The translations under genes and the position numbers were made by a program. DNA of 64,000 bases from Cupriavidus gilardii. GTDB lineage: Bacteria > Pseudomonadota > Gammaproteobacteria > Burkholderiales > Burkholderiaceae. Within the stretch, counting starts at the first letter, position 1. Every line of letters begins with the position of its first letter. The stretch covers positions 343,479 through 407,478 of the forward strand of contig NZ_JABTYE010000001.1 of NCBI RefSeq assembly GCF_013314895.1, given 5' to 3'. Of this stretch, positions 32,853 through 43,671 are shown piece by piece. Below the pieces are notes generated by a model. It worked only from the letters and a program-made list of their open reading frames with translations, was not told where the DNA came from and ran no database searches.

Positions 32853-34084
32853 TAATCGATGCGCAGCAGCAGCGCCAACGCGACGCAGTTCATCAGGATC
32901 CCCGAGCCGCCATAGCTGACCATCGGCAGCGTCAGGCCCTTGGTCGGCAGCAGGCCCAGGTTCACGCCCATGTTGATGAAGGCCTGCCAGCCGATCCAGA
33001 TGCCGATGCCCTTGGCGACCAGTCCGGCGAAGGTGCGGTCCAGCTGCAGCGCGGTGCGGCCGATCGAGAAGGCACGGCGCACCAGCCAGTAGAACAGCAC
33101 GATGGCGGTCAACACGCCGATGAAGCCCAGCTCCTCGCCGATCACGGCCAGGATGAAGTCGGTATGCGCCTCGGGCAGGTAGTGCAGCTTCTCGATGCTG
33201 CCGCCCAGCCCGACCCCGGCCCATTCGCCGCGGCCGAAGGCGATCAGCGAATGGGTCAGCTGATAGGCCTTGCCGAGCGCGTATTCCTCGCGCCAGGGAT
33301 CGAGATAGGCGAAGATCCGCTCGCGCCGCCACGGCGATACCGCGATCAGCAACGCGAAGGTGCCGACCGCGATCGCCACCAGCGCGCCGAACAGCTTGCC
33401 GTTGACGCCGCCGAGAAACAGGATCCCCATCGCCACCGCGGCGATCACCAGGAAGGCGCCCATGTCGGGCTCGAGCAGCAGCAGCATGCCGACCACCGCC
33501 ACCGCGACGCCCATCGGCAGGAAGCCCTTGCCCAGGCTCTGCATCCATTCCTGCTTGCGCACCGTGTAGTTCGCCGCGTAAAGCACCACCGCCAGCTTCA
33601 TCAGTTCGGACGGCTGGAAGTTCATCAGGCCCAGCGGAATCCAGCGGCGCGCGCCGTTGACGCCCTTGCCGATGAAGGGCACCAGCACGATCACCAGCAG
33701 GATCAGCGCCAGTACGAACAGCTTGGGCGCATAGCGGTCCCAGTACTTGACCGGGATCTGGAACGCCAGCAGCCCGACGCCCAGGCCGATCAGCAGCGAG
33801 AACGCGTGGCGCACCAGGAAATGGCTTTCGCGGTAATTGGCAAAGCGCGGCGAATCGGGCAGCGCGATGGTCGCCGAATAGACCATCACCAGACCGAGCG
33901 ACAGCAGCACGATGGCGACCCACAGCAGCGGCTGGTCGTACTCCATCATCCGCGAGCGGGTCGGCTTGACGCCCGACACCGCATCGCGCAGCCCTTCCCA
34001 GGCGTTGCCGATGGTCGCGCCGACGATGGTGGCGCCGACGAAGCCGCTGCGCTTGGCCTGGCGCTCTGCCTGCATCTCGCTCAT
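32816..34084 (-). CDS. ftsW: Lipid II polymerase FtsW (SEDS family)
   Basis: A 422-residue polytopic SEDS glycosyltransferase that polymerises septal peptidoglycan with FtsI. About ten membrane helices follow a 50-residue cytoplasmic N-terminus; [17 protein letters not shown] and the catalytic-loop region near [14 protein letters not shown] are conserved. ATG 34084 overlaps the murD stop as ATGA; the frame continues to 34180 without support. Its last ten residues are duplicated in the downstream small ORF. Confidence 0.96.
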   Translation of the reverse strand: MSEMQAERQAKRSGFVGATIVGATIGNAWEGLRDAVSGVKPTRSRMMEYDQPLLWVAIVLLSLGLVMVYSATIALPDSPRFANYRESHFLVRHAFSLLIGLGVGLLAFQIPVKYWDRYAPKLFVLALILLVIVLVPFIGKGVNGARRWIPLGLMNFQPSELMKLAVVLYAANYTVRKQEWMQSLGKGFLPMGVAVAVVGMLLLLEPDMGAFLVIAAVAMGILFLGGVNGKLFGALVAIAVGTFALLIAVSPWRRERIFAYLDPWREEYALGKAYQLTHSLIAFGRGEWAGVGLGGSIEKLHYLPEAHTDFILAVIGEELGFIGVLTAIVLFYWLVRRAFSIGRTALQLDRTFAGLVAKGIGIWIGWQAFINMGVNLGLLPTKGLTLPMVSYGGSGILMNCVALALLLRIDYENRVLMRGGKV

Positions 34085-35628
34085 GGCATGATCCCCCGGG
34101 ACAGCGCCAGTTCTTCGACCGCGGCGCGGAACACCTGCGCGCGGTGCACGTAATTGCGGAACATGTCCAGGCTCGCGCAAGCCGGCGACAGCAGCACCAC
34201 GTCACCGGCCTGCGCCTGTTCGGCGGCAAGCCGCACCGCGGCTTCCAGCGCGCCCTCCTCCGAACCCGCATCGAGCAGCGCGACGCCGGTGCCCTCGAGC
34301 GCGGCACGCAGTTCGCCGGCGGCCTTGCCGATCAGCACCACCGCGCGCGCGTACTGCGCGACCGGCGCGGCCAGCGGCGAGAAGTCCTGACCCTTGCCCT
34401 CGCCACCGGCGATCAGCACCACGCGCTTGTCCAGCCCCGACAGCGCGGCGACCGTCGCGCCGACATTGGTGCCCTTGCTGTCGTCGAAATACTCGACGTC
34501 GTCGATGGTGGCGATCCATTCGACCCGGTGCGGTTCGCCGCGGTATTCGCGCAGGCCGTGCAGCAGCGCGTTCATCGGCAGATCGATGGCGCGGCACAGC
34601 GCCAGCGCCGCCATCGCGTTGGTGGCGTTATGCATGCCGCGGATATGCAGCGCATCGGCCGGCATCAGGCGCTTGTGCCGCACCGGCACCGGCGCCGCGT
34701 CGTCGCCGGCGGCGGCGCTCTTGCGGCGGCGCGGCTTCGCTTCGTCGGCCTCGCCGTCGGGCTCGGCCAGCACCAGCCACGGCATGCCGCCCTCGCGCAG
34801 AATGCCGAAGCTGCCCGGCACTTCCGGCAGATCGGTGCCGAAGGTCACCGGCACGCTGCCGGGGCGCGCCATCTCCATCGTCATCCGGTCGTTGCGGTTC
34901 AGCACCTGCACGCAGTGAGCACCGTCGCTGCCGCCCGGGCCGAAGATGCGCTGCTTGGCGGCCGCGTAGGCCTGCATCGTGCCGTGCCAGTCCAGATGGT
35001 CCTGCGTGAGGTTGAGCACCGCGGCCGCGTGCGGCGCCAGCGTGTGCGTGGTCTCCAGCTGGAAGCTCGACAGCTCCAGCACCCAGACGTCGGGCAGCGT
35101 GGCCGAGGCGATGCAGGCCGACAGCTTGTCCAGCGCCGACGGGCTGATATTGCCCGCCACGGCGACGGTCTTGCCGGCGCGCTCGACCAGCCGGCCCGTC
35201 AGCGCGGTCGTCGTGGTCTTGCCGTTGGTGCCGGTGATCGCCAGCAACTTCGGCGCGTAGCCCGCTTCGGCCTGCAGATGCGCGAGCGCGCGCGCGAACA
35301 GCTCGATCTCGCCCCACACGGGGATGCCGCGCTCGCGCGCCGCGTCGAGCAGCGCGCCGGTATCGGCTTCCATCGGCGACAGCCCCGGGCTGATCGCGAT
35401 CAGCCCGATGCCGTCGAGCAGCGCGGGCACCGCCGACGCAAAGGCCGCGCCGCCGACGAATTCGGCCGACGGCAGTTCGGCCTGCAGGAAGGCCAGATTG
35501 GCGGGCGCCGCACGGGTATCGGCGACGCGCAGCGCGCAGCCATACCGGCCGCACCAGCGCGCCATCGCCAGGCCCGATTCACCGAGGCCCAGTACCAGCA
35601 CATGAGGGGTCTGCAACTCGCCAAACAC
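34081..35628 (-). CDS. murD: UDP-N-acetylmuramoylalanine--D-glutamate ligase
   Basis: A 515-residue Mur ligase adding D-Glu to UDP-MurNAc-L-Ala. P-loop [11 protein letters not shown] (131-141), the conserved [10 protein letters not shown] and [11 protein letters not shown] are all present. It is about 75 residues longer than E. coli MurD, partly because of a basic, low-complexity insert near 297-322 ([18 protein letters not shown]), a likely surface loop. It overlaps ftsW by ATGA and starts 91 bases after mraY. Confidence 0.97.
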   Translation of the reverse strand: MFGELQTPHVLVLGLGESGLAMARWCGRYGCALRVADTRAAPANLAFLQAELPSAEFVGGAAFASAVPALLDGIGLIAISPGLSPMEADTGALLDAARERGIPVWGEIELFARALAHLQAEAGYAPKLLAITGTNGKTTTTALTGRLVERAGKTVAVAGNISPSALDKLSACIASATLPDVWVLELSSFQLETTHTLAPHAAAVLNLTQDHLDWHGTMQAYAAAKQRIFGPGGSDGAHCVQVLNRNDRMTMEMARPGSVPVTFGTDLPEVPGSFGILREGGMPWLVLAEPDGEADEAKPRRRKSAAAGDDAAPVPVRHKRLMPADALHIRGMHNATNAMAALALCRAIDLPMNALLHGLREYRGEPHRVEWIATIDDVEYFDDSKGTNVGATVAALSGLDKRVVLIAGGEGKGQDFSPLAAPVAQYARAVVLIGKAAGELRAALEGTGVALLDAGSEEGALEAAVRLAAEQAQAGDVVLLSPACASLDMFRNYVHRAQVFRAAVEELALSRGIMP

Positions 35629-35706
35629 TTCGTTTCCTGCCTTTGATTTCCTGTCGTCGATTCAACTTGCCCGCAGGCGTTCTGCTTCGATCCCGTTTCA
35701 AGCCGG

Positions 35707-35736
35707 CTTCAGCGCAACTTCAGCGCAACTTCAGCG
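35707..35736. repeat. 11-bp tandem repeat across the mraY stop
   Basis: CTTCAGCGCAA is repeated 2.7 times (starts 35707, 35718, 35729). The innermost copy encodes the end of MraY (STLKLR) and the stop; the others follow the stop. This fits a small slippage duplication at the gene end. Confidence 0.75.
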
Positions 35737-36889
35737 TCGACAGCCCGATCAGCACCAGCATCAGCGTGATCACCCAGAAGCGGACCGTGACCTGCGTTTC
35801 CTTCCAGCCGCTCAGCTCGAAGTGGTGGTGCAGCGGCGCCATGCGGAACAGCCGCCGCCCTTCGCCATAGCGGCGCTTGGTGAATTTGAACCACGTGACC
35901 TGCAGCATCACCGATACCGTTTCCGCGACGAACACGCCGCCCATCACGAACAGCACGATCTCCTGGCGCACGATCACGGCGATGGTGCCGAGCGCCCCGC
36001 CCAGCGCCAGCGCGCCGACATCGCCCATGAACACCTGCGCCGGATGCGCGTTGAACCACAGGAAGGCCAGCCCCGCGCCCGCCATCGCCGAGCAGAAGAT
36101 CAGCAGCTCGCCGGCGCCCGGGATATGCGGGAACAGCAGGTACTTGCTGTAGACCGCGTTGCCCATCACGTAGGCGAACACGCCGAGCGCGCTGCCGACC
36201 AGCACCACCGGCATGATCACCAGGCCGTCGAGGCCGTCGGTCAGGTTGACGGCGTTGCTCGAACCGACGATCACGAAGTAGGTCAGCACGATGAAGCCGG
36301 CCACGCCCAGCGGATAGCTGACCTCCTTGAAGAAGGGCACCAGCAGGTTCGACTTGTAGGGCATGTCCAGCGACAGCCCGCCCTCGACCCAGCTCAGGAA
36401 CAGCTCCCACACCTTGACGTTGCTGGCCTCGGAGATCGAGAAGGCCAGATAGACCGCGGCCACCAGCCCGATCAGCGTCTGCCAGAAATACTTCTCGCCG
36501 CTCGACATGCCGCGCGGATCGCGGTAGACCACCTTGCGGTAGTCGTCGACCCAGCCGATCGCGCCGTAGCCGAAGGTCACCAGCATCACCACCCAGACGA
36601 AGCGGTTGCCCCAGTCGCACCACAGCACCGTCGAGATGCCGATCGACAGCAGCACCAGCACGCCGCCCATCGTCGGCGTGCCGGACTTGACCAGGTGGGT
36701 CTGCGGGCCGATGGTGCGCACCGCCTGGCCGATCTTCATCTCGGTCAGCTTGCGAATCACCCACGGACCGAGCGCGAGGCCGATCACCAGCGCCGTGAGG
36801 TTGGCCATCACGGCGCGGAAGGTCAGATAGTTGACGACCCGCAGGAAGCTGTAGTCATCTTGCAGCCATTGGGCCAGGGCCAATAACAT
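35720..36889 (-). CDS. mraY: Phospho-MurNAc-pentapeptide transferase MraY
   Basis: A 389-residue polytopic enzyme that moves phospho-MurNAc-pentapeptide to undecaprenyl phosphate, making lipid I. Ten membrane helices are predicted by eye. Catalytic motifs include [10 protein letters not shown] near 115, NLTDGLDGL near 248-256, and the APLHHHFE loop near 350. ATG 36889 is the standard start [10 protein letters not shown]; the frame to 36958 is unlikely. It lies 95 bases after murF. Confidence 0.97.
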   Translation of the reverse strand: MLLALAQWLQDDYSFLRVVNYLTFRAVMANLTALVIGLALGPWVIRKLTEMKIGQAVRTIGPQTHLVKSGTPTMGGVLVLLSIGISTVLWCDWGNRFVWVVMLVTFGYGAIGWVDDYRKVVYRDPRGMSSGEKYFWQTLIGLVAAVYLAFSISEASNVKVWELFLSWVEGGLSLDMPYKSNLLVPFFKEVSYPLGVAGFIVLTYFVIVGSSNAVNLTDGLDGLVIMPVVLVGSALGVFAYVMGNAVYSKYLLFPHIPGAGELLIFCSAMAGAGLAFLWFNAHPAQVFMGDVGALALGGALGTIAVIVRQEIVLFVMGGVFVAETVSVMLQVTWFKFTKRRYGEGRRLFRMAPLHHHFELSGWKETQVTVRFWVITLMLVLIGLSTLKLR

Positions 36890-36984
36890 CGTTCTTCGGT
36901 TTCCCAGTCTGCTGCCGCCGCCCCCTTGTTCAGGAGCTTGGCGGACAATTTCAATCAATCGTCAAGCTTCACTGCCGTTCAGCT

Positions 36985-38493
36985 TCAACCCTTCTTCGCC
37001 GGCGCCTGCGGGGTCACCAGCGCTTCGACCATGCGCTCCATCCGCATGAAGCGCGAGCCCTTGACCAGCACCGCGCTCGCCCGGGCGACGGTGCCATCGG
37101 CGTCGGCGGCCAGCGTCGCCGCCAGCTCGTCGGCGCCGGCAAAGTGCCGGGCACCCTCGCCGAAAGCCCGCACCGCGTGCGGCGACGCCTCGCCGGTCGC
37201 CCACAGCGTGTCGATGCCGCGCGCGCGCGCATAGGCACCGATCTCGGCATGGAACGCCGGTCCCTGATCGCCGACCTCGCCCATGTCGCCGATCACCAGC
37301 ACGCGCGGCGGCGCGAAGCCGGCCAGCACGTCGATGGCGGCGCGCATCGAGTCGGGGTTGGCGTTGTAGGTGTCGTCGATCACCACGGTGCCGGCGGCGG
37401 CCCGCTTGACCTGCAGCCGGCCCTTGACCGGCGCAAAGCTCCCCAGTCCGCGCTGGATCGCCTCGACCTCGACGCCTGCCGCCAGCGCGCAGGCGATTGC
37501 CGCCAGCGCGTTGCGCACGTTGTGCATGCCGAGCAGCGCCAGCCGGACCTCGAAGGCACGGCCGGGCGCGCGCACCTGCAGGCGCTGCACGCCGTCGTCG
37601 AGGCTCACTTCGGCGGTCACGTCGGGGCTTACGTCGGCATTCAGGTCGGCGCTCAAGCCGGCCTGCCTGGCGTCGCCGCCTTCGGCCAGTCCAAAGGTCA
37701 GCACCGGCCGGCTGCCCGCCGCGGCGCGCCAGATGTCCGCATGCGCGCCGCCGCTGGCCGCGTCGAGCGGGAACACCGCGGTGCCGTCGGCCGGCAGCGC
37801 GGCCAGGATGCTGGCGTGCTCGTGCGCGACGGCCTCGACGCTGACCATGAATTCCTGGTGCTCGCGCTGCGCGTTGGTGATCACCGCCACGGTCGGCTGC
37901 GCGATCGCCGCCAGCGTCGCGGTTTCGCCCGGATGGTTCATGCCGAGTTCGAGCACGGCCAGCCGGTGGTTCGGACGCAGCCGCAGCACCGTCAGCGGCA
38001 GCCCGATGTCGTTGTTCAGATTGCCGCCGGTGGCGAGCCGCTGCGGCTCGCCGACCGCCGCGGCGAAGATCGCCGCGATCATTTCCTTGACCGTGGTCTT
38101 GCCGTTGCTGCCGGTCACGGCCACCGTCGGCAGCGTGAAGCGGGCGCGCCAGCCGGCGCCGAGCTGGCCCAGCGCGACGCGCGTGTCCGGCGCGACGATT
38201 GCCGGCAAACCCGGTGCGGCGGCGCTGACATCCCGCTCAACCAGCACCGCGGCGGCGCCCCTGGCGGCCACGTCGGCAATGAAGTCGTGCGCATCGAAGC
38301 GTTCGCCGCGCAGCGCGACGAACAGATCGCCGGGCTCGACGGTACGGCTGTCGGTGTGCACGCGCGTGAATTGCCGCGCGCCATCGCCTTCGATGTGCGC
38401 GCCGGCGATCCAGCCCGCGGCCTGCTGCAGGTCGGTCATCGTCTGTTCTGGTTCGGCCGTTGCCGTCATGCCGTTGTTCATGCCGGTATTCAT
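36985..38493 (-). CDS. murF: UDP-MurNAc-tripeptide--D-Ala-D-Ala ligase
   Basis: A 502-residue Mur ligase adding D-Ala-D-Ala to complete the pentapeptide. P-loop VTGSNGKTTVKEM lies near 128-140; LELGMNHPGE and DDTYNANPDSM are typical. A short repeat segment (NADVSPDVTAEVSLDDG) from a 12-bp degenerate repeat sits around 272-288. The start is ATG 38493, overlapping the murE stop as ATGA; the first nine codons carry a small repeat (MNTGMNNGM), so ATG codons at +4 and +8 are alternatives. Confidence 0.96.
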   Translation of the reverse strand: MNTGMNNGMTATAEPEQTMTDLQQAAGWIAGAHIEGDGARQFTRVHTDSRTVEPGDLFVALRGERFDAHDFIADVAARGAAAVLVERDVSAAAPGLPAIVAPDTRVALGQLGAGWRARFTLPTVAVTGSNGKTTVKEMIAAIFAAAVGEPQRLATGGNLNNDIGLPLTVLRLRPNHRLAVLELGMNHPGETATLAAIAQPTVAVITNAQREHQEFMVSVEAVAHEHASILAALPADGTAVFPLDAASGGAHADIWRAAAGSRPVLTFGLAEGGDARQAGLSADLNADVSPDVTAEVSLDDGVQRLQVRAPGRAFEVRLALLGMHNVRNALAAIACALAAGVEVEAIQRGLGSFAPVKGRLQVKRAAAGTVVIDDTYNANPDSMRAAIDVLAGFAPPRVLVIGDMGEVGDQGPAFHAEIGAYARARGIDTLWATGEASPHAVRAFGEGARHFAGADELAATLAADADGTVARASAVLVKGSRFMRMERMVEALVTPQAPAKKG

Positions 38494-40031
38494 GCCGACA
38501 CTCCGCGCGCCGCGAGCGCCAGCCGGACATGCTCGCGATCGGAGAACGGCCGCTTGCGGCCCTGGATTTCCTGCGTGGCCTCGTGGCCCTTGCCGGCCAC
38601 CAGCACCACGTCGTGCGCGCCGGCATGCTTGACCGCATAGAGGATGGCCGCGGCGCGGTCTTCGATCTGGCGGCCGCGCCGGAAGTCCTGCATGCCGTCG
38701 GCGATCGCATCGAGGATGGCCTGCGGGTCCTCGCTGCGCGGGTTGTCGCTGGTCAGCACCACCTCGTCGGCCAGGCGCTCGGCCACCGCGCCCATCTGCG
38801 GACGCTTGCCCGGATCGCGGTCGCCGCCGCAGCCGAACACGCACCACAGCCGGCCCTGGCGTGCCGCCACCACGGGACGCAGCGCGCTCAACGTCTTCTC
38901 CAGCGCGTCGGGCGTATGCGCATAGTCGACCACGGCCAGCGGCCCTTCCTGGCCGCCGAACAGCTCCATGCGGCCGTCCACCGGGCGCAGCGCGCGCAGT
39001 CCCGCCAGCGCCGCGTCCCAGGCGAGGCCGTTGGCCAGCGCCGCGCCGAGCACGGCCAGCAGGTTGCTGACGTTGAATTCGCCGATCAGCGGCGTTGCCA
39101 CCTCGGCGCTGCCGAAGGTGCCTTCGATCCTGAATACGGTGCCGGTCGGGGTCGCCTTGACGCCGGTGGCGCGCAGCCACGCCGCGTTGCCGCTGAAGCC
39201 CGTTGCACCGGCCGGGCCGCCGATGCCGTACTCGATCACCTGCCGCGCCGCCACGCCGGCCGCCAGCAGGCGCCGCCCCATCGCGTCGTCGCGGTTGATC
39301 ACCGCGGCCTGCAGCTTCGGCCAATGGAACAGCAGCGTCTTGGCGGCCTCGTACTCGGCCATGGTGCCGTGATAGTCGAGGTGATCCTGCGTCAGATTGG
39401 TCAGCACCGCGACCTGGAACGGCGTGCCGGCAACCCGGCCCTGCTCGAGGCCGTGCGAGGACACTTCCATCGCCACCGCGGCCGCGCCGGCGGCGTGCAG
39501 CTCGGCCAGGCTGTCCTGCAATTGCACCGCGTCGGGCGTGGTGAAGCCGGTGTGCTGCAGCGCGTCCGGGAAGCCGCTGCCGAGTGTGCCGATGGTCGCG
39601 CAGCGCGTGCCCGCGGTTTGCAGCACGCGCGCCAGCCACTGGCTGCACGAAGTCTTGCCGTTGGTGCCGGTGATGCCGGTAATCGCCAGTCCGCGCGCGG
39701 CGTTGCCGTACCAGGCGGCCGCGATCGGCCCGGCGAGCCGCTCCAGCCCTTCGATGGGCAGATGCGGCACGGCCTCGCCATGCGGCCAGTCGTAGCCGCG
39801 GCTCTCGTAGACCACCGCGGCGGCGCCGCGCGCCAGCGCCTCGCCGATATAGGGACGGGCGTCGGTCGACAGGCGCTGGTTGCCCAGCACATAGGCGAAG
39901 AAGATATCGCCCTGGCGCAGCCGGCGCGTATCGCCGGTCAAGCGGGCGGTGTCGCTGGCGTGCTGGCGCAACCAGGCCGCTGCCTTGGCAGCGGCCTGTT
40001 CGACGGCGGCGTGCTTGCTGCGAGCGGTCAT
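38490..40031 (-). CDS. murE: UDP-MurNAc-tripeptide synthetase (meso-DAP adding)
   Basis: A 513-residue Mur ligase adding meso-diaminopimelate. P-loop GTNGKTS is at 122-128, and SDNPRSEDP in the C-terminal domain carries the DNPR motif that selects meso-DAP, consistent with Gram-negative peptidoglycan. Both ends overlap neighbours by ATGA (ftsI and murF). The longer frame to 40703 reads through ftsI out of frame. Confidence 0.97.
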   Translation of the reverse strand: MTARSKHAAVEQAAAKAAAWLRQHASDTARLTGDTRRLRQGDIFFAYVLGNQRLSTDARPYIGEALARGAAAVVYESRGYDWPHGEAVPHLPIEGLERLAGPIAAAWYGNAARGLAITGITGTNGKTSCSQWLARVLQTAGTRCATIGTLGSGFPDALQHTGFTTPDAVQLQDSLAELHAAGAAAVAMEVSSHGLEQGRVAGTPFQVAVLTNLTQDHLDYHGTMAEYEAAKTLLFHWPKLQAAVINRDDAMGRRLLAAGVAARQVIEYGIGGPAGATGFSGNAAWLRATGVKATPTGTVFRIEGTFGSAEVATPLIGEFNVSNLLAVLGAALANGLAWDAALAGLRALRPVDGRMELFGGQEGPLAVVDYAHTPDALEKTLSALRPVVAARQGRLWCVFGCGGDRDPGKRPQMGAVAERLADEVVLTSDNPRSEDPQAILDAIADGMQDFRRGRQIEDRAAAILYAVKHAGAHDVVLVAGKGHEATQEIQGRKRPFSDREHVRLALAARGVSA

Positions 40032-41872
40032 CGGGTCGTGCTCCCGGATCCGCGGGCGGACAGGGTTTCGGGCGGCGTGTCGGGCAGGGTTTCGGGCACG
40101 CTTTCGGTGACCACCAGCTGCCGGATCGGCGAGTCGGGCTGCACGTTCAGCGCACGCAGCGTGCCGCCGGTGATCGCGGCGAATACCGGGCCGGCGACCG
40201 CGCCGCCATAGTGGCTGCCGGAGGTCGGCTCGTCGACGCTGACGGCGACGATGATGCGCGGGTTCGACATCGGCGCCAGGCCGATGAACGAGGCGCGGTA
40301 CTTGCTGCGGTCGTAGCCGCGGCCGACGTGCTTGTAGGCGGTACCGGTCTTGCCGCCGACGCGGTAGCCCATCACCTGGGCCTGCGTCGCGGTGCCGCCG
40401 GGCGCCGTCACCATCTCCAGCATGCCGCGCACATCGCGCGCGACCTGGGGCGAGATCACGCGCTCGCCGCTGGCCGGGCCGTCGGTGCGGAACATCGTGA
40501 TCGGAATCAGCTCGCCGTCGTGCGCGAAGATCGTATAGGCGTGTGCCATCTGCATCAGCGACACCGACAGGCCGTAGCCGTACGACATCGTCGCCTGCTC
40601 GATCGGGCGCCAGCTCTTGTACGGGCGCACGCGGCCCGCGGCGGCGCCGGGAAAGCCGAGCTTGGGCGCCTGGCCGAGGCCCAGGCTGGTGAACATGTCC
40701 CACATTTCCTGCGGCTTCATCAGCATCGCCATCTTGATGGTGCCGATGTTGCTGGACTTCTGGATCACGCCCGCGACGGTCAGCGGCCCGTAGTTATGGG
40801 TATCGGAGATGGTCGCGCGCTCGAAGGTGTAGCGGCCTTCGGTCTGGAACACCGTCGACGGCGTCACGCGCTTCAGTTGCAGGGCCAGCGCCGCCGTGAT
40901 CGGCTTCATCATCGAGCCGGGCTCGAAGGTGTCGGTCAGCACGCGGTTGCGCAGCTGTTCGCCGGACAGCCGCGCGCGGTCGTTCGGGTTGTAGCTGGGC
41001 CAGTTGGCCAGCGCCAGCACCTCGCCGGTCTGCGCGTCGAGCACCACCGCGCTGGCGGCCTTGGCCTTGCTGCGCTCGGCCACCGCCTTGACCTCGTTGA
41101 ACGCCAGGTACTGGATCTTGGCGTCGATCGACAGCTGCAGGTCCTGGCCGTCGCGCGGGCTGCGCAGCACGCCGATGTCCTCGACCACGCGGCCGAGCCG
41201 GTCCTTGATGACCTGGCGCGCGCCGGCCTTGCCGGCCAGCACGCCTTCGCGCGCCAGTTCCATGCCTTCCTGGCCGCGGTCCTCGACGTTGGTGAAGCCG
41301 ACGATATGGGCCATCGCCTCCCCTTCCGGGTAGAAGCGCTTGTACTCGCCGCTCTGGTGCACGCCGTCGATCTTCAGCGCGGCGATCTTCTCGGCCACGT
41401 CGGGCAGCACCTGCCGCTTCAGATAGACGAAGCTCTTGTCCTCGGTCAGCTTCTTGCGCAGGTCCTTCTCGGACATGTCGAGCAGCCTGGCGAGCTGGCG
41501 CAGCTTGCCCGGATCCAGGCTCGACGGCACGTCCTCGGGCACCGCCCAGATCGCCTTGACCGGCAGGCTGGTGGCGAGCACCAGGCCGTTGCGGTCCAGA
41601 ATCTTGCCCCGCGTGGCGGGCAGCTCGAGCGTGCGCTGGAAGCGCTTCTTGCCCTCGGCCTCGTAGAACTGATTGCCCGGGCCCTGGATCCACAGCGCGC
41701 GCATGGCCAGCGCGACGAAGGCCGCGAACATCAGGAACACCACCAGCTTGGAGCGCCACATCGGCAGGCGCAGGCCAAGCACCGGGCTGGCCGAGAACTG
41801 GCCGGAACGCGGGCGCGTGGCAGCCGGGCGCGCGGCGCGCGGACGGTGCAGGCTCGGGCGGGCCATCGTCAT
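40028..41872 (-). CDS. ftsI: Septal peptidoglycan transpeptidase FtsI (PBP3)
   Basis: A 614-residue class B PBP that crosslinks septal murein with FtsW. A basic cytoplasmic N-terminus (1-41) is followed by a membrane helix (43-60), the pedestal (75-240) and the transpeptidase domain with S320 in EPGSMMKP, SSN at 373-375 and KTGT at 508-511. The C-terminal tail is Pro/Thr-rich. It overlaps ftsL and murE by ATGA. Length is slightly above E. coli PBP3. Confidence 0.97.
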   Translation of the reverse strand: MTMARPSLHRPRAARPAATRPRSGQFSASPVLGLRLPMWRSKLVVFLMFAAFVALAMRALWIQGPGNQFYEAEGKKRFQRTLELPATRGKILDRNGLVLATSLPVKAIWAVPEDVPSSLDPGKLRQLARLLDMSEKDLRKKLTEDKSFVYLKRQVLPDVAEKIAALKIDGVHQSGEYKRFYPEGEAMAHIVGFTNVEDRGQEGMELAREGVLAGKAGARQVIKDRLGRVVEDIGVLRSPRDGQDLQLSIDAKIQYLAFNEVKAVAERSKAKAASAVVLDAQTGEVLALANWPSYNPNDRARLSGEQLRNRVLTDTFEPGSMMKPITAALALQLKRVTPSTVFQTEGRYTFERATISDTHNYGPLTVAGVIQKSSNIGTIKMAMLMKPQEMWDMFTSLGLGQAPKLGFPGAAAGRVRPYKSWRPIEQATMSYGYGLSVSLMQMAHAYTIFAHDGELIPITMFRTDGPASGERVISPQVARDVRGMLEMVTAPGGTATQAQVMGYRVGGKTGTAYKHVGRGYDRSKYRASFIGLAPMSNPRIIVAVSVDEPTSGSHYGGAVAGPVFAAITGGTLRALNVQPDSPIRQLVVTESVPETLPDTPPETLSARGSGSTTR

Positions 41873-42240
41873 GGACGGACCTCCGCCGCGGCGTCACGCT
41901 GTTCTTTCTCCGCACCGCCGGCGCCATTGGGGACGCTGGCGCCATTGGTGCCGTCGGCGCCCTCGGCGCGCGGCAGCACGATGCCCTGCAGGTATTGGGT
42001 ACGGCCGGGGCTGACCGGCGACATCTTCAATTGCGCGCGGGCCGCGTCGGCGATGCGCGCGCTCTTGGACAGCGCGCTCTGCTGGTATTGCAGCCGCGAC
42101 CAGTCGGTCTCGAGCTGGCGTTCCTCGGCCTGCTCGCGCTCGAGCGCGACGAACAGCGTGCGCGCCTCGTGCTGGGCGCTGACCAGCGACAGCGCGCACA
42201 GGATTAGCGCGCCGAGCAGGAAGAAGGTCAGGCGGTTCAT
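41869..42240 (-). CDS. ftsL: Cell division protein FtsL
   Basis: A 123-residue bitopic protein: membrane helix at 5-22 and a periplasmic coiled coil at about 27-72 ([21 protein letters not shown]). It works with FtsB and FtsQ to activate FtsWI. The C-terminal 40 residues are a low-complexity Gly/Ala/Asn tail with a GANG-like repeat ([16 protein letters not shown]), again unusual. It overlaps rsmH and ftsI by ATGA. Confidence 0.93.
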   Translation of the reverse strand: MNRLTFFLLGALILCALSLVSAQHEARTLFVALEREQAEERQLETDWSRLQYQQSALSKSARIADAARAQLKMSPVSPGRTQYLQGIVLPRAEGADGTNGASVPNGAGGAEKEQRDAAAEVRP

Positions 42241-43229
42241 GCGCGCGCCTCACCCAGCGGCGCGGCGGGCGCCAGTTTTTCAGCGACGCGCATCACCGCC
42301 GAACGCGCGCGCGGATTGCCGGCGATCTCGTCGGGACCGGGCTTGAAACGGCCGAGCAGCTTCATGGTCGGCTGGGGCAGGTCGGCCGCGCGCAGCGGCG
42401 CGCGCCGCAGCGCCGGATCGGCGTCCTGCTGCGGGCGTGCGTGCGCCTGCATGAACCGCTTGACGATGCGGTCCTCCAGCGAATGAAAGCTGATTACCAC
42501 CAGCCGTCCCCCTACCTCGAGCAGATCGTAGGCCGAGCTCAGACCGCTTTCGAGGTCCGCAAGCTCTTGATTGATGAAAATCCGTAGAGCCTGAAAGGTG
42601 CGGGTCGCAGGGTCCTGACCCTTCTCGCGTGTCTTGACGGCTTTCGCCACGAGCGCGGCAAGGTCGGCAGTAGTGGCGAGGCGTCCGCCATCGCCGGGTT
42701 CGCTCCGGCGAGCAACAATCGCCTTTGCAATCTGTACAGCAAACCGTTCTTCCCCATAGTCTCGTATCACCCTCGCGATGTCCTGCTCGTCGGCCTGCGC
42801 CAGCCACTCGGCGGCGGTGGTGCCGCGCGTGGTGTCCATGCGCATGTCGAGCGGGCCTTCGAACCGAAACGAAAACCCCCTCGCTGCGTCGTCGATCTGG
42901 GGCGAGCTGATCCCCAGATCGAGCAGCACGCCCGCGACCTTCGCGCCGGCCAGGCGCTCGCCCATGGCGGCGAAGCTCGCGTGCTCAATAGAGAAGCGGG
43001 CATCCTTGATGGTGCCCGCTTCTGCGATTGCTGCCGGATCCTTGTCGAAGGCGACCAGTGCCCCTTCGGGCCCCAGCCGCGCCAGCACGGCCCGGCTGTG
43101 CCCTCCCCTGCCGAAGGTGCCGTCCACGTACACGCCGTCGGGCCGCCACACGAGCGCATCGACGGCTTCGTCCAGCAGCACGGTGCGATGGCGCAGGGGG
43201 GTGGGCCCCGGCGTACGGGTCGGTTCCAT
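42237..43229 (-). CDS. rsmH: 16S rRNA (cytosine(1402)-N4)-methyltransferase
   Basis: A 330-residue SAM-dependent methyltransferase that N4-methylates C1402 in the P-site decoding region. Motif I appears as [11 protein letters not shown] near 36-46, with LDLGISSPQ further on and [11 protein letters not shown] in the C-terminal part. ATG 43229 is used; GTG 43235 is possible. Codon use in the middle (roughly 42470-43080) is clearly different from both ends and from neighbours, with CTT, CTA, ACT, GTA and CAA common. Confidence 0.95.
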   Translation of the reverse strand: MEPTRTPGPTPLRHRTVLLDEAVDALVWRPDGVYVDGTFGRGGHSRAVLARLGPEGALVAFDKDPAAIAEAGTIKDARFSIEHASFAAMGERLAGAKVAGVLLDLGISSPQIDDAARGFSFRFEGPLDMRMDTTRGTTAAEWLAQADEQDIARVIRDYGEERFAVQIAKAIVARRSEPGDGGRLATTADLAALVAKAVKTREKGQDPATRTFQALRIFINQELADLESGLSSAYDLLEVGGRLVVISFHSLEDRIVKRFMQAHARPQQDADPALRRAPLRAADLPQPTMKLLGRFKPGPDEIAGNPRARSAVMRVAEKLAPAAPLGEARA

Positions 43230-43236
43230 AACCACT

Positions 43237-43671
43237 TCAGAAAGAGAAGTTCTTCAATGCTTCAGGCATGCCCTGCGCCATCGCCTGCTGTTCCTTGGCG
43301 GCGTAGGTCGCGGCATCCCAGACCTCGAAATGGCTGCCCATGCCGAGCAGCATCACTTCCTTGTCCAGCATGGCGGCGCTGCGCAGCTCCGGCGCGATCA
43401 GCACGCGCCCGGCGCTGTCCATTTCGACGTCCGCGGCATTGCCCAGAAAAATGCGCTTCCACCAGTGCGCATCCATCGGCAACGCCGCAATGCGAGTGCG
43501 AAAGGTTTCCCATTCCGGCCGGGGAAAGAGCAACAGGCATCCATCCGGGTGCTTGGTCAGCGTCACCCGGCCCTCGGCCTGTTGTTGCAGCGCTTCCCGA
43601 TGCCGCGTCGGAATCGACATCCGACCCTTGGCATCGAGGGAGAGCGCCGATGCTCCCTGAAACAAGTTCAC
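43237..43671 (-). CDS. mraZ: Transcriptional regulator MraZ
   Basis: A 144-residue protein with two SpoVT/AbrB-type halves (about 5-50 and 75-125); motifs [13 protein letters not shown] and [13 protein letters not shown] carry the DXXGR signature twice. MraZ binds repeated sites upstream of its own gene and represses the dcw operon in E. coli. It is the first gene of the cluster and is preceded by repeated TGnGGAA-type elements at 43741-43797. Confidence 0.95.
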   Translation of the reverse strand: MNLFQGASALSLDAKGRMSIPTRHREALQQQAEGRVTLTKHPDGCLLLFPRPEWETFRTRIAALPMDAHWWKRIFLGNAADVEMDSAGRVLIAPELRSAAMLDKEVMLLGMGSHFEVWDAATYAAKEQQAMAQGMPEALKNFSF

